A stretch of DNA of 64,000 bases from Pogostemon cablin (GCA_023678885.1 CM043005.1:7182314-7246313), one strand, 5' to 3'. Counted from the first letter of the stretch, positions 23,113 through 36,537 are shown. Notes: a model not told the origin generated them from the sequence alone. Numbers and translations: made by a program.

Positions 23113-25094
23113 ATGGAGACACTATCATTTCCCTCCTCCTCCTCCTCCCCCCTATTTAAGGGAGAATGGCTGATTGCCGCCTCTTTCTCTCTAAACCTTA
23201 ACCGCCTCAGCCATGGCCATCTTGCCGCCCTATTCCGCTCTCTCTTCATAATCTCCTCGCCCGCTCACTCTCACTTCTGTAATTCCTCTTCTCTAGCCTC
23301 CGCCGACTGTGAAATTACCGGCGAGTGGAATTTTTCCGGGTAATTGCTTTTGTAATCCTTTTTTTATGCTTACAAGTCCTCTGTTGGTTATCTATCCACG
23401 CGATATTGCGAAGAATGAATTGTCTCTGTTTGGATGCGAATTACTTAGTGTTGACGATTAATGGTTTCTTACTCGTTGATATCTAAATTTTTTGGCATTT
23501 GTGCTTTTACCGCGTGAATTTGGCATGTGTGGGGAAGCATAAACTGTTCACTTATTTCATTTGTTTCTTCTGTGATTTCCAACTAATTTAAGAGAGAGAT
23601 GGCAAATAATACCTGAATTTGGATTCACGTCTGAAGCATAACTAGCTGATTCCTTATTAAGCTAGAATATTTTAAGAATAAACTAATACTGTAAGTTGAT
23701 GTATTCTTACACTTCAAATTAGCTATGTCAGAAAACCGTTTAGTGTTTCTAATCTTCTTCCTGATTAGATTTTTTTATCAGTGATATATTATCACTTGCT
23801 GAATGTCTTCACCGTATTATTGTATTCTTAGAGCAAAGAAAGCTAAGTTCAGGTTCTCAGGAATCCCTCTCTATATCCGTATTATTGTATTCACCAGTCT
23901 CCACCTCAAATGATCATCATCCTCAAGGCAAACAATCAAGATAATATTAAATCCGGTTTTCCAAAATTTTGAAAGTTCTTTTGTGTGGGAGAGATTGTAT
24001 CTATCGTTGAACTTAAAATGTTTGTTTCCTTTGACCAAGAGTCACCAAGCATGCATAAGTTTAGTGTGAAATCGACCAAATTAATTGAGATGCATTAAAG
24101 AATGGGTTATTTAGAATATTGTTTTATGATGTTTTGTGTTACCACTCTAATTAGTGGTTACTATCATTATTAATGTATTTATTTATTTCTAATTTTTTTG
24201 GTGCCTGACTTTGTCAAGTCACATTCATGCACCTTTTTTACAGGATTTTATTTTGCGCCTATATTCTCCTTATGCTTTTAATAAATACAAACATGACTTG
24301 GATTATCTTCTTCAATCTATATTTTCTTTGATTTGGTAATAAAATATATTAGAGATGGCTATTATAAGCACAATTATGGGTATTTCTGGTTTCAGAATGG
24401 TACTTTCGGTTGGGATTGTAACCGGATACCATAATAATTATTTTTGCTGTAATGATTTGATGTCACTCTTCTTATATTTTTTTGGATTTTTTTTTTTTAA
24501 ATCTCTATTCTGACTTGAGTCCCTCTAAACAGTAGACTGTTGGCAATTATGGCCTTACATTCGTATTTTTGCGCTCAGTATGCAAAAATTTATGAGCATC
24601 TGCTTTTTATAATTTAATGTCCAAAAATTGGTCGTAAATGTGATTACTGTTGCAGTGTAGCTTGAAGTGTCTTCAAATGTGATTCCTCTTCTGAAGTTTT
24701 TTTAAGAAACTTAATTAGAAGCTAATTATCAAGTGATTCACATTCATAATAATTTTTTCTTCATCTTAACAGATAACGAGAAACAAATATAAACAAATGG
24801 AATGGTGACTTGTCTTCTCCTGTTGTGGTTTTTATTTTATTTTTGGGTGTGTTAATGTGTGCCTTTTATTTATACGCGACTCCTCTTGTTTGGTTGGAGA
24901 CATGCTTGAATGTGGGTTTCTGATTGCATCAACTTTAATTTGAGTTGATCATAAACTTCTCTTTGTTATTTTGTTTTGAGGAAGGTGGATATGGTTGAAG
25001 GGGTTCCAATGTGCGATCTGAGAAGGTGAAGGCTCTGGTATTTTATAGGAGTGACATTGATATTGTTTCTCTTTCATCTTCTTTGATAAACCAG
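23113..25094 (+). other. Possible spliced transcript of unknown nature (two candidate exons)
   Basis: The stretch 23113-23339 is much richer in C and codon-like than its surroundings. It has a CTATTTAAG box at about 23150, a telobox-like AAACCTTAA at about 23194, and a fair donor CCGG|GTAATT. A second exon-like piece, 24981-25094, has an acceptor (GTTTTGAG) and the donor CCAG|GTAATG. Spliced from the ATG at 23113 this reads 91 codons before a stop. No family was recognised. It may be the first exons of a lost gene, or distal 5'UTR exons of the TOPLESS-like locus downstream. Confidence 0.3.
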
Positions 25095-25655
25095 GTAATG
25101 CATGGTCTCTGTGAATATGATTATACGTTAATCTTATGCTGGTATTTCATTAGTCAGTCGTTCCATACACACAACACATGCAGCCTTATGTTAATTTTTG
25201 CATTCATTTACACAAATACCACGTTAAGAACAAGGATAAATGGAAGATCCTTGATTGTATATATGTAAGTGAGAATTGAACTATTGTTGAGGAGGAATAA
25301 CTACTTAAGTTGAAGAGTACTTTTCAATATCTTTTTGATGGGCTGTTTTTTCTTTTTAGTTTAAAATTTTTGAGGCATCTCATATACCACTACATTTTTT
25401 GAAGACGAATTTATAGCTGTGATAGAACTTCTAAATTACAGCTGTTTGGTTGACCAAATTGAATGCCTTTGTGATTAGTAACTTCCTTGAATTATGTAAT
25501 GATTTATGCTTGACATTAGATTGTTACTGTCATTTGAATTTTGGACAATTATATCATGTAGTTTCCATCTTCTCTTATGGTTGTTTAAATTTGTTGGGAG
25601 CTTTTGAGATTTCTCAGGATAGCTCCCAATTCTAAGGAGGAAATGTGACTGGGAC

Positions 25656-26263
25656 CATAGTTGTTAAAGGCGCGCCTTGGGCGCGCCTAAGGCGCTCAGG
25701 CTCAGGGGTCTGCGCCTAGATTGTTGATTTTTTGCTATTCCAGGCTCATGTATCAAAGGCGCGATCCTAGGTGCGCCTTGGTGCGCCTAGACGCGCCTCT
25801 TCAACATCTTGTTTTTTTCTTTTTTTTTTTTTTAAGTTTTTTGAAATTGCTACTCAATTATTAAAGGGTTTACACATTTTTAAGATAAAAATGGACAGCC
25901 CACTTATAAAATGATATAAATAGAGAATTAGGGTTAAGGTTTTAGTACTTGAACTTTCAAAACAAAGACAAAAAGGTGGGCTGCCTTCACCTCCACCGCC
26001 TACCTCCACCATCTGCCACCTACTTGAACTTTATTTGTGTGTATGTTTTATGTGTTATAATGCTATTATGAGTTATTATGTATCATTATGTGATGTTATG
26101 TGATTTTTATCTTAGTTTAGATAGGTAATATGATTGTAAGTAGGATATATTTGTGTATATGCATTGTAAATTCAGTTTTGGGCAAAATGTAGCTCAGTCG
26201 CGCGCCTCAGGCGCGCCTAGGGGTCCGTGCGCCTAGGTGCGCCTCTCGCTTTTAACAACTATG
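25656..26263. mobile_element. hAT-type MITE with GGCGCGCC motifs (608 bp)
   Basis: Inverted ends CATAGTTGTTAAA are identical for 13 bases at both sides and are followed by GGCGCGCC/GTGCGCCTAG motifs, at least four at each end. Flanks ACTGGGAC (25648-25655) and GCTGGGGC (26264-26271) are an 8-bp TSD with two differences, so the insertion is older. The interior is AT-rich with no coding capacity. Confidence 0.78.
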
Positions 26264-26271
26264 GCTGGGGC

Positions 26272-28180
26272 AGTATTTGGAAGATAATTGTTATTCTCAA
26301 ATTAGATATATCCTACTATTTCCATATACTCCTTTGTCTCATAAAAAAGAGTTGTGTGTTTATAAAAAAATTATAGTTATTAATTGAGATTCCTATAAGT
26401 TTCTTATTAAGAAAAAGCTTACATGATGAATTAGTTTAAAAAGTGTACCTCAAAGTAGTGTAGTATTTGGAAAACTTTGTATTATGTAAAGTATACAACA
26501 TAGTTATGTCTTTATATTACATAATTAATTTAAGGAGGACCTTTTTTGTGAGTGTCACCTGGAGATATGTCTTAATATTTCGACTCACACTGCATCATTA
26601 TATAAAAATTGTTTAAATTGTTGTAAATATGTGTTGGACTTTGATTTAATCTTTGGTGCTTAGCTAAGAGTGGGCATTTTCCATATGGTTCCTTGGTTAG
26701 TCAAAGTCTACTATTGTACATTGAATTTGAAACTGTTCTTAGATGGAGCCTCAATCTTCAATGTATAATCCTACAGAAAATACATGTGAATGTCTCTCTA
26801 GGAGTGATAGAAATAGTCTTGAGAGTACCCCTTAGTGTCAAAACAGTTGCATTGGCTTTGGAGTTAGATACAGTATGCTCCATTTGTATTATCTTTATTC
26901 ATAAGACAAACTGGCTTTTGTTTGCTGTTGATTTAAATGAATGTAACATAGTAAAAAGAAACCATTGTATCTTAACGTGGTATAGTCTCACTTTTTGCAC
27001 TAAAGGATGTGGTTATAGACTTATAGTGCTTGTGAATTCCTCTCACATTTATTATTTTCTTAATTTCTTAGCACATCTTGACAGTCGAGTCTAATTGCTA
27101 ATATTTTTTTGGCTTATTGGGGTCTGTCATTATAATTATGAGATATAATTTCCTGAGTTGTGATGCTTCTCAAGTGATCTGAATATGGTTCCCTCTTGCT
27201 TCTTTATCCCATCAATTTCTTAGGATATACTGTGAAAGGTTGTTTTGCTGCTACTGGATTTAGGTAACATTGGAGAAAAGGAGGACACGTCAAAGTCCTT
27301 CTAAGTTTTCAATTTAAGAAAACACATTGTTTGTGGTCATTCTGAGCAATTTATGAAAAGTCACACTGATAACATAGAATGCATGTCCTAAATTAAATAC
27401 AAACAAATGTCTATTGTTTTTTGCCCGATTTAAAAAATGTCACGCTAGTAGACAATAGAGTATATGTGTTGTCGCAGATAGGCACCTATGACAGCACATG
27501 TTAAAATTTTTCATGTTTTGATGTATATGAATTTTATCTAGCTAGGTGTCAAAATTGTCAAACATTATGATATTCACATAAACTAAAACTTGTAGCTGGT
27601 TGTTATAAAATAAACCATGCGAATCCTAAAGTTTGGTGTTGTCAAAATTTCTTAGGCTTGTAGCATGTAATAAATTCTCCTTTGCGTTAATAGCGGCAGC
27701 TCACATATTTTTTTCAGAATAAAGTTTTCACCAAAAGCACTTCAACGCATTCCTTCTCTTTTTCTTCTTTTTAAAACATGCAAAATTTTCCTACTCATCT
27801 ATTAATTAATATCATCACTTTATATAAGTGTTTTGATTTATCATTAATTACCACAATATATTATCACCGTGTACCAATACATTAGTTTTCTTATCACTGC
27901 CATTTAAGACGAACCAAGGAAAATGAGAAAACTCACGTCCATCGGATAGGGAGCAGAAAAGTATATCACACATGGCATCATATCTTTTTACCACCTACCT
28001 AAATGCACATGGCTGACAAGACACACGTAGTCAGCTCACATCCGTAATGTACATATTTAGACCAGATGCGCTTCTTGCGCGTTCCGCTTTTTATTATGTC
28101 TCTTACCTTTAATTTTCTTTCATTTTGAGAGCCCGTCACCTATATCTCTCACACACTACACACATTATGCCTCTACTCCC
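26272..28180. other. Upstream region of the TOPLESS-like locus, no other gene
   Basis: AT-rich DNA. An open frame at 26693-27094 (133 codons, non-ATG start) has no recognisable domain and no splice context. The region 27900-28170 has promoter-like composition just before the TATA box at 28186. Confidence 0.4.
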
Positions 28181-28185
28181 ACCTT

Positions 28186-28191
28186 TATAAA
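28186..28191 (+). promoter_or_regulatory. TATA box of the TOPLESS-like locus
   Basis: TATAAA in the context CCTTTATAAAGAGACC, 222 bases before the first codon. A 5'UTR intron ending CTGATTTCAG at 28404 places a three-base GAG leader directly before the ATG. Confidence 0.55.
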
Positions 28192-31100
28192 GAGACCCCA
28201 AGTGCACAGAATTCTAAAAGCAATTCTTGTGTGTGCATGTGTGCCATTGATTATAAGATTATTTCTTCAATTATTTCCTCATCATGCATTTTCATTTTTG
28301 CCTTTTGTTGTTCTTCAGGTTTTTTTGTTGGGATTTATTAGGTGTATGCAAGTTTTGATTTATTATTGTTTATTTATATGTTTATTTAAATACTCTGATT
28401 TCAGGAGATGTCTTCTTTGCTCAAAGAGCTTGTTTTTCTGATTCTTCAATTTTTAAATGAGGAGAAATATAAGGAAACTGTGCACCGGTAAGGCTTCATA
28501 TTACCAATTGCAAAAATGATTTTTTTATTTTTTAAATTTGTTAACATGTATTTCTGCCCCAAGGTTCTGGTGATTGGTTTTTATAATGATTCTATTTTTG
28601 GTGTTGTATTTGATTGTAGATTGGAGAAAGAGTCTGGGTTTTTCTTCAACATGAGTTACTTTGAGGATATAGTAACTAATGGAGAATGGGAGGAGGTGGA
28701 GAATTATTTGTCTGGATATACAAAGATTGATGATAACCGTTACTCAATGAAAATTTTCTTTGAGATCCGAAAGCAAAAGTACCTTGAAGCCCTTGATAAG
28801 TATGAATATATGTTTAAGCACTATACTTGTTTGTGTATTATTTTCTTAGTTTAACAAATTTGTGTGATTAGAGAACAATGTCTATGTGCCCGCTTGGTAA
28901 TTTACTGTCACTATTATGGTAGGCATGATCATGCAAAGGCTGTGGAGATTCTTACGAAGGATTTGAAAGTATTTGAGACATCCAATAATGATCTCTTCAG
29001 GGAAATCACAATGCTTTCGACCTTGCAGAATTTCAGGTGTGCTATTTGAAATGTTATGTTGAATTTGTTGCTCTCATATACGACGATATGTGAACATGGC
29101 TTCAGAAGATTGTCAGTATTGGTTTTTGATGGGATGAAATAGAGTGGATTTTCATAAATCTGTCTAGATAATGATGAACAGAAAGTATAGAGGAAATCCT
29201 CAGTTTTGCTTGGATATATGTTTGTTATTCCTCAAGTATTGATGACGTAGAGATGGAAAGCTGTGCACTATTTTATTCAATATAGATTTTGTTTAGAAAT
29301 CAGGTCTTTCATTGTCTTGATGAACTACAAAAGAGACCCCTTGAAGTCCATCTCTTGTATGCTATTTATTTGGAATGAGTTGTCTGAATACATTACCTTG
29401 ATTGAAAAGACTTAATTGCATGTATTTTAGAGCATTTCTTGACTTTAACGAATATTAAGTTCATTGTTTTAGGGTTATAAGATTAGTGAAGATAATAATT
29501 TAAGTGATGAAATTTTAGTTATTCGACCCTGTGACAGGTTTTCCAACTGCATGTTCTTCTGCGTGATGCTCGTATATCTTAAAATGATAACTATTTAAAC
29601 AGATGTATGTAGCAAATTTTAGATATATGACCCAGTGACAGTTTTTCCTCCATTGTTCTTCTGTGATATACTTTTTTATTCTTGATTATAATAAGAACTA
29701 TTTTTACCAGGGAAAATAATCATTTATCTAAGTACGGTGATACAAAGTCAGCACGGGCTATTATGCTCATTGAACTAAAAAAAGTAATTGAGGCCAATCT
29801 CCTCTTTCGTGATAAGCTTCAGTTTCCCACCTTAAAGAACTCAACACTGAGAACCCTGATTAACCAGAGGTAACTTGTGAAAGACAATGTTAATATTGAG
29901 TTGAACTATATGTTTAATTTGTTTATTTTGTGTTTCTGTTGAGTTTAAGAGACAAGGGCAGCATTATAGCACTTCCTTCTGATTGCAGTTTAAATTGGCA
30001 GCACCAGCTTTGTAAAAATCCAAAACCCAATCCTGATATAAAAACTTTATTTGTGGACCATAGTTGTGGGCAACCAAATGGTGCTCGGGCTCCATCTGCT
30101 GCCATGAACCCTTTGATGGGTTCCATTACTAATATGGGTGGGTTGCAACCAACTGGAGGTCCTTCTGTAAGTCCTCGTGGAGCCATCTATCTAGTTACCT
30201 CTAAATCTTGGTCAAAAGATATCATATATGATGCTTATACATGATATATTTTCCATTGACAGCAGTATCAGCATGCTCCTGCTCTTTTGAGAACCTCTAT
30301 TACAGGACGGATGGCCAATCCATCGCCTTCCCTACACTACTCTGTTTCTGTTGGACCTATGGGCTTAACTCCCCCTAATACTGCTGCTGCTGGTGATTTA
30401 ATGTATTCATTTTCATGGTGCTTTATTTTTATTCAATTGTAGTATGCTTTCTAATTAATTATATTGATATTTTATTATTTATTTTTTTGCTAAATATTCT
30501 TGTGCCTTGATAATTGTGTATTAACTAATAATGGCTAGTTGACAATTTGTCTTTTTTCGTATCATGCCATCTATATTAAAGGTTCCTATAACTTCTCTCA
30601 CTTACAATTCAGCATTAAATTATCAAATTGCAGATTCTGAGCACGGGTCAAAGAGATCAAGGCCTTTTGGCATTGAGGCAAGTTTAAATTCAAATCTCTC
30701 CTTCTTTTGGTGAAAAATATTTGAATTTATTTTACATCATCTAAATCTTACTCTGTTATATGCATGGCTATTAAAATGCTCTTTTTTTTTTTTTTTTTCT
30801 TTTCTATTCTTTCTTTCGTGACTGTAAGCTTGGCTCTCATTTATGGTGTTAGATTCCTTTCCCATTTTTGTGATTTCCAGGTTAACATATTACCGCTGTT
30901 TTTCCTGGCCAGGGTCATGTCCGCTCCATTTTCAGCGTCGATCACTTACCAAAGACTGTCATTGCAAATTTGGCTCAGGGTTCCATTGTGAAAAGCATGG
31001 ATTTTCACCCAGTACAACAAACTCTACTTCTAGGTTTGCCTTTTAATTACTTGTGAATATCTTTTCCTCACATTTGCCAGGCATTTTTTGTTAGTTTGAG

Positions 31101-32526
31101 CTTTTTTGGAACTATTATATCTTCCCTTGTTTAAGTTCAATGCTAAATGATTTTATCATCTTGGTTTAAATTCATTCTCCAATGATGAATGTATAATAAG
31201 TGTTTTAAGTGTTGCATACACATGCACTGAACATACCTATTTATTTTTCTATTAAAAATTAATTTTCCTCTCTTTAGTGGGTACGAGTGTTGGTGTTACT
31301 TCTATCTGGGAATTGAGTACGGGGGCGAGAATCATGAGAATAAATTTTGAAGTTTGGGACCTAGGAACTTGTACAATGACACTTCAGGTATATTTTCTAT
31401 TAAGAAATCAATGATTCTCTTAATGGGCATAAAATCATTGAGGCCATACTTGCTATTGCTTGAAGGGTTCTTTGGCAAATGAGTATTCTGCTTCTGTGAA
31501 CCGAGTCATGTGGAGTCCTGATGGAAAACTTTTTGGTATGATACTGGAAATTACTTATTATTTTCTCATTTAATTCATTATGTAACTAACTCAATATGGT
31601 GGGTGGGTGGGAAGAATATTGGGGGTGAAGAGTTGCTAAATTTGGGAGATAAATTGCCCATACAGAATTTTTAATGATTTTATCATGAAGAGTGATAAGG
31701 CCATATTCCCTAGTAATCTTTCCTCAAATGACTTTTTCGAAGTACAGCTTTGGCTGGCCTCCAGAATTGGGTTGAAACTTGGATTTGGATTACTTGTGTA
31801 ATGCCTACTTCTCATTATTTTGCAATAGAAAATTACTCTGGTGCTTTTACCTGGCTTGGTTTAATTTTAAGTTTGAGTTTGGATGCTTTGAAATTGATTT
31901 AGTTCAAAATATAATTTCTATGAACTGAACCGACTTAGGACCCTAGTGGCATGGATTTTTGACCAAATTTATGCCATGTTTACCAGATTTTCATTGTAAT
32001 AATTTCTTGTTTGAGTCAATTTAGGTAGGTCAGATGCATCTTGATGCTTGTAATCACTTAATAAATTTTTTTTTTCCTTATCATTATAGGTGTGGCATAC
32101 TCGAAGCACATTGTTCACTTGTATGCTTATTGTGGGGGAGAAAATTTAATAAACCACCTTGAGGTTCGTGTTGGAAACTTGTGAATATGTTTCTATAATC
32201 TATTTTTATTTTTTATTATATTATCTTTTGTTAAATCAGGTCACTTAATCCAATAGAATGGTGCATGTTTGAGCTTAAGTTTGTTTGGTTGTAATTTCAG
32301 ATTGATGCCACATTGGTAGCGTCAGTGATCTTGCCTTTTCTCATCCTAATGAACAATTATATGTTATAACTTGTGGGGAGGACAAGGACATCAAGGTTTG
32401 GATTATATATTATCATTAAAATATGACATGCGAAAAATCTTAGGCTACTTTAATATGCCCTAAAAAGATTTCTACATGCAGGTGTGGAATGCATCTACTG
32501 GTGAAAATCAATACACACTTAAGGGT

Positions 32527-33346
32527 TGTAACAACGAATTTTTGTATTTATAATGAAATAAACACAAAAGAATTACAATAATAATCCAAAGGATTAAACT
32601 TGAAAATTTAGGAAATAATCTCTATCTATCCTCTGATTCTTCTCTCGAACCAATTTGGACTTTGACTTTGACTTGAGTGTGTTGCGCTGACTATGTTGAC
32701 TGCGCTGACTGTGTGTTGAGTCGGATCTTCAGTTGAAGCTTGTCCGAACTCGGATTTGGGACCTTATAACGTTAATCCAGAAGCGTCGAGCCTTTGTTTG
32801 GATTAAACGTACTTGATCCGAAGAACACTCGATCTGGGGGGCTTAGCACCTTAATCCCGGGTCGTATGCTGTTCTTGGCGCGAAGAACACCGAAGAACTC
32901 AGTTTATGAAGAACGCTTGATTTGGGGGGCTCCGCACCTTAATCCCGAATCGTTTGCCGTTCTTGACTTGAAGATGCTTGAAGATCTCAAGGGAGCGCTG
33001 CTCGTGTTCTTGATCTCTTCAGAGCGTTTATGTCTTCAAGTATTTGAGTGTGTGTGTAATGAATGGAGGAGGACTCCTTATATAGGTGAAGTATGAGGAT
33101 GCCCCATAAATAACTCGCAGCCTGATTGGTCAGTTTTGACCTAATTATGCGGGCTTGGGCCTTTCACTTTCTTAGGCTTTAAGTCAGACTTATTTGACTG
33201 GATCTTACCCAATTATAAATTATTTACTCATTTATTTTAGGAATTTATTTATTTAAATCCCTTAATAAATAAATAATTAATTGATAATTATTGCATTAAT
33301 TTGCCACATATTTTCCTTAATGGGCAATAAAATTCAAGTGCTTACA
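32527..33346 (+). mobile_element. Solo LTR (820 bp) inside a WD40 exon of the TOPLESS-like locus
   Basis: Starts TGTAACAACG and ends GTGCTTACA, with a perfect 5-bp TSD, AGGGT (32522-32526 and 33347-33351). The exon codons for Lys-Gly-His (AAG GGT CAT) are split exactly at the TSD. Inside are two tandem copies of an about 100-bp unit with GGGGGGCTNNGCACCTTAATC and a TATATAG box at about 33079. No gag or pol is present. Confidence 0.88.
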
Positions 33347-33943
33347 AGGGTCATGAAGCACCTGTTTATTCAATATGTCCAGGACCCAACTGGAGGTTAT
33401 TTAAAAATAATTTTGCATTTAGATCGAGCCTAGTCATTTTTTATTTTCAACGGTAATAAAAATTTGATTAATTTGTGCAAAATCTAATTTACTATTGCCA
33501 TAAAATCAACTTTTGGTTATTAAGCTTGAAGTAAGAGCTCAACAGCATGTTTTTTGTGTTTCTACTTGGTCCTGGAAAACAACACCTCAGTTTTTTCTGA
33601 ATTAGTACTTTCAATTTGGAAAATATGGAAGCCTCCTCCTATGTGATTCCATCTATCATGGATCTCAGATGTTGCTACCCATCAGCTTAATTTTAGTATT
33701 TTACTTGTTTTTCCAATTTCCTTTTTGAACTTAGTTCAGTTTGCCTTACAATGCGGTCATTATCGAATATTTTGTAATCTATTTTTCAGTTCATCTTTTC
33801 AACTGCTAATGATGGAAAGATCAAGGCATGGGTTTACAACAATGAGGGCTCAAAGTTAGACTATGATGTTCCAGGTCACTCTTGTACTACTATGGCATAT
33901 AGTACTGATGGTACAAGGTACAATGTTATTTTTAAGTGTTGCT

Positions 33944-33945
<2 letters not shown>

Positions 33946-33973
<28 letters not shown>
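33946..33973. repeat. Poly-C tract (28 bases)
   Basis: An uninterrupted run of 28 C in an intron of the TOPLESS-like locus. It is exceptional in AT-rich DNA, is G-run DNA on the minus strand, and its exact length is likely to be unreliable in any assembly. Confidence 0.9.
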
Positions 33974-33974
<1 letters not shown>

Positions 33975-34491
33975 TTTTAAATTAATCTGCTTTTTATAAC
34001 TTCTTTTTTCCCACTCTTTTTTCATTTTTATTTTATAATAGGATATTCTGCTGTGGTACAAGCAAAGATGGTAAATCACACCTTGTTGAATGGAATGAGG
34101 CTAATGGATCTGTGAAGAGGAGATATCTTGGTTTGGGGAAAAGGTCAGTTGGAGTGCAATTTGATACAACAAAGAATCACATCCTGGCTGCTGGTGATGA
34201 GTTTAAGGTTAAATTTTGGGACATGGACAATTTAAACATGTTGAGTATTGTTGATGCTGATGGCGGTTTACCGGTAACAAGCTGCGTGATGTCTTCTACA
34301 TTTGTATTCTAACCTTTTGGGAGAACACATTTGATATGCACTAGCAATCTTGATCATCTTTCAGGCTTCTCCCTGTATTCGGTTCAATAAGGAAGGGACA
34401 CTACTGGCTGTATCAACTAGTGAGAATAGTGTCAAAATACTTGCCAATGCTGAAGGTATTCGACTGATGCGCTCCAGAGAATACTGTGCTG

Positions 34492-34835
34492 GAGCTGCGT
34501 CAAAGGTAAAGAGAACACTAGTTTTCTCTTTTAAAATGGAACCTAGAAACTAAAATGCTGTGTCAAGATCAGCCATTTATTCTGCAGGCACCTATAATTG
34601 GAGCATATGGTATTTTGGATTCAGAATTGGGGACTAGTTCAGGTGCAGATAGAAGTTCTTCTAGAGCTGCGTCAAAGGTAAAGAGAACACTAGTTTTCTC
34701 TTTTAAAATGGAATCTAGAAAATAAAATGTTGTGTCAAGATCGGCCATTTATTCTGCAGGCACCTATAATTGGAGCATATGGTGTTTTGGATTCAGAATT
34801 GGGGACTAGTTCAGGTGCAGATAGAAGTTCTTCTA
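34492..34835 (+). repeat. 172-bp tandem duplication including an exon of the TOPLESS-like locus
   Basis: 34492-34663 and 34664-34835 are nearly identical (a few substitutions). The unit holds the end of one exon, an intron and most of the exon encoding PIIGAYG-LDSELGTSSGADRSSS, so the locus carries this linker exon twice, both copies with usable splice sites and in frame. The high identity points to a recent event. Confidence 0.9.
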
Positions 34836-36537
34836 TGGATCCTATAATTGCATTGGTGAGGATCGTATTCTCTGTTCTGTTGATGCAAGGAAAATGGTTT
34901 CTTCTATCTGTAGTTTCACATGATGTTAGAATCTTGCAATCTGAATTGTTTGTAAACAGATGTATTGATAACTTTTTCATATGACAGAACGTGGATAGAA
35001 GGGATTTGCCAGATGTGAAATCCAGAACTTCTAATAAATTGGGATCGAAGACTTGGAAGCTGACTGAAATTAATGAACAATCTCAACTTTGTTCCCTAAA
35101 GCTCCCTGATATTTTATGGCCAGTGAGGGTAAAAACTTGTTGAAACACCACTTTGCTGAAGTAAAAAATTTCTCTCGGTGTTTTCGTGGTGTTCATGTTA
35201 AGTACTTATTATATTGATTTCAGTGAGCGGCAAGTGTACCATTCCCATGTAATTTTGTTGGGTAGAATCTACGTACCAGTCTGCTTTTCACATTTCTTGG
35301 AAATTGCATGGTTGCTCAAATTAATATTTAATTAAGTATCTAGCTCTAGGACAAGAATCTTGCTAAGTATGTAACCATTTCATGCAACTGATTTAGTTAC
35401 AGGTTTTAGACATTCGTTGAAACTTGACTGATGCTTATGACTGAGAACTTAGTGCAATAGTCCTACTGAGGAGGTAATATGACCTCTTGCTTGCGATAAT
35501 TAAATTAGCCTGGATCTGATGGTCCTAAACTAGTTGCAAGTGATGATTTGATAAAATCTCTATTAATATCATGGGACTTTATACCAGTAGAGTTTGCCTC
35601 ATGAAATTGTGAATCTGTACATGCAGCACTATGTCCTGTGTAATACTCATATAATGGCTGCCACTATTTTACTCTTTCTATGGGCTGAAAATGTATTTTT
35701 ATTGATTAGGGCCCACAGTCTCTGGATATATGAACAAAAGCATATGAATAGTTTGATAGCATTTGCAATTGTGATTTTAGATAACATTAATCATTCTTTA
35801 TTTTAAGTTTACCTAAGGTTTTTTCCCATTTTGTTTGATTCTTAGAATATGTGAAGTTTCAGAGAGAAATCACATTTGCATGCTAGTATTATAAGATAAT
35901 TTAGAATTTTTCGGCTTATTATCAAAGTCATCAAGCTTCTATTTAGATACTTTGAAATGAGCTAGCTTCCAATGCTATCTATACAAATATAGCACAATTC
36001 TTAGCACTTATTTTACCTTCAGGATAAACTACTCTTTCAATCTCTATACCTTATTTTGTAAGTGTTTTTTTTTTTTTATGTAAATAACTACATGTTCACT
36101 TCTCAGTCTACATCATTTTCTATTTCAGATTATTCAGTTGATCTATACAAATTCTGGAGATGCCATCCTGGCGTTGGCATATAACGCTATTCACAAACTT
36201 TGGAAATGGCAACGCAATAAAAAGAATACCACTGGAAAGGTTTAAATTTTTATAGGTTTCTTTTTTCTAATACTCTTGCTTTGTTTCTTTAAACTTATGT
36301 TATTGATATATTTTTATTTTGTAGGCAACGATTGCTGTGCCACCTCAACTTTGGCTGCCCACTAGTGGGATCTTGATGACTAATGATATGAGCCAGACAA
36401 ACCTTGAAGAAGCTGTTCCATGCTTTGCACTTTCGAAGAATGATTCTTATGTTATGTCTGCATCAGGAGGAAAAATCTCCCTGTTTAATATGATTACATT
36501 TAAGGTTGGTTTTTCTCATTCTTCTCTTTTTCTTGGA

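Noticed and set aside
26693..27094. 133-codon open frame upstream of the TOPLESS-like locus
   Set aside because: No ATG at its start, hydrophobic low-complexity content and no splice or promoter context; likely chance.
32794..33096. 100-codon open frame inside the solo LTR
   Set aside because: It spans the tandem units of the LTR and has no retrotransposon protein similarity.
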